Assembly (NCBI GenBank): GCA_949878535.1
Contig: CATLAS010000005.1
Location: 1 to 13,946, forward strand
Reading direction: 5' to 3'
Source of the DNA: an uncultured Eubacteriales bacterium
GTDB lineage: Bacteria; Bacillota; Clostridia; Oscillospirales; CAG-272
Length of the DNA stretch: 13,946 nucleotides
Part shown: positions 13,514 to 13,946 of the stretch, piece by piece
How positions within the stretch are numbered: position 1 is the first letter of the stretch
How the letters are laid out: every line of letters starts with the position of its first letter
The notes under the pieces: generated by a model
The model's input: only the letters and a program-made list of their open reading frames with translations
Told to the model about the DNA's origin: nothing
The model's database searches: none
Made by a program: the position numbers and the translations under genes

Positions 13514-13946
13514 TTATGTATATACTTGCGTTTGCCATGTTCCCGCCGGCGCATATTACACTTAGTCCCATAAAAGCACCCCGCCGCCGCATTTCATAAA
13601 TCAGGGATATCTGCATTCGGAGTCCGGTGACTCCAATGGGATAGCCCAGCGCCAGATTTCCGCCGTTAACGTTTACTCTTTCCATGTCTAAACCCAACGT
13701 GCGTGCTGTAAATATTGCCTGGGCGGCAAAGGATTCATTGATTTCATATAGATCAATGTCTCTTTTGCTTAGCTCGTTATTTTGCAGGATTTTATTGGTG
13801 CACGCTGCCATAGCATGTCCGATTTGTTTCTTTGGCACGCCCATGCAGTCTGTATCGACAATATAAGCGATAGGGGGGATCTTCCTGCGTGCTGCCTCCT
13901 CACTGTCCATAATCAGCATGGCAGCTGCACATTCGCATATTGCGGC
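13503..13946 (-). CDS. Thiolase family protein, C-terminal part (gene cut by the right edge)
   Basis: The visible 147 residues match the C-terminal half of acetyl-CoA acetyltransferase-type thiolases, which join or cleave acyl-CoAs through a Cys nucleophile. Seen: the NESFAAQ motif (family NEAFA, catalytic Asn), a VNVNGGNLALGYPIG stretch matching the family NGGAIALGHPIGASG motif, and a terminal GLSVICAGGN matching CIGGG with its Cys kept. The odd point is GYP where the family has GHP: the general-base His is Tyr (codon TAT, one transition from CAT). The N-terminal half with the nucleophilic Cys lies outside, so activity cannot be judged. The reading frame is open to the edge. The stop codon overlaps the start of the AccD-like gene by 11 bases, which suggests translational coupling. 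It could supply or condense a starter acyl-CoA, or be a non-catalytic thiolase-fold protein. Family assignment is confident; role is inference. Confidence 0.88.
   Translation of the reverse strand, partial: AAICECAAAMLIMDSEEAARRKIPPIAYIVDTDCMGVPKKQIGHAMAACTNKILQNNELSKRDIDLYEINESFAAQAIFTARTLGLDMERVNVNGGNLALGYPIGVTGLRMQISLIYEMRRRGAFMGLSVICAGGNMANASIYINEP

Noticed and set aside
19..13946. Calling the locus a ladderane or hopanoid cluster outright
   Set aside because: No squalene-type cyclase or phytoene-desaturase-like gene is present, and carrier-bound chain-building enzymes alone are not diagnostic.

Overview
The window is a single, almost gap-free block of minus-strand genes, read from the right edge to the left edge. 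It looks like the inside of one long operon cut at its upstream end. Fifteen genes are present: fourteen complete and one (a thiolase) running off the right edge. Neighbours overlap or are separated by at most 18 bases, and no terminator, RNA gene, insertion sequence, CRISPR array or plus-strand gene is supported. AGGAGG-type ribosome binding sites, two TTG starts, repeated ATGA start/stop overlaps, and a gene set rich in oxygen-sensitive radical SAM enzymes suggest an anaerobic Firmicute, probably a gut- or sediment-type Clostridia. No 16S or other phylogenetic marker is present, so this is inference.

Order of transcription: (1) partial thiolase, (2) miniature AccD-like carboxyltransferase, (3) B12-binding radical SAM protein A, (4) TetR-type regulator, (5) B12-binding radical SAM protein B, (6) fusion of a degenerate GGDEF domain to a six-bladed NHL propeller, (7) stand-alone NHL propeller, (8) B12-binding radical SAM protein C (paralogue of A), (9) flavodoxin, (10) HemN/HemW/ChuW-like radical SAM protein, (11) ketosynthase 1, (12) ketosynthase-like protein lacking the catalytic histidines (chain-length-factor-like), (13) acyl carrier protein, (14) FabZ-type dehydratase, (15) ketosynthase 2.

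Working interpretation (inference): the left third (genes 11-15) is a type II fatty acid/polyketide elongation module that builds an acyl chain on the dedicated carrier protein. The thiolase and AccD-like protein may belong to starter or extender supply, although both depart from canonical family sequences. The four radical SAM proteins, fed by the flavodoxin, would modify the chain or its product by unactivated-carbon chemistry such as methylation, cyclopropanation, ring formation or C-C coupling. The two apparently cytoplasmic NHL propellers, one carrying a probably inactive GGDEF domain, have no obvious catalytic role and could act as scaffold or sensor. No ketoreductase, enoyl reductase, acyltransferase, thioesterase or phosphopantetheinyl transferase is visible, so the pathway must borrow them or encode them outside the window. 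The combination resembles in spirit ladderane-type or polycyclopropane acyl clusters, but I know of no characterised pathway with this exact gene set.
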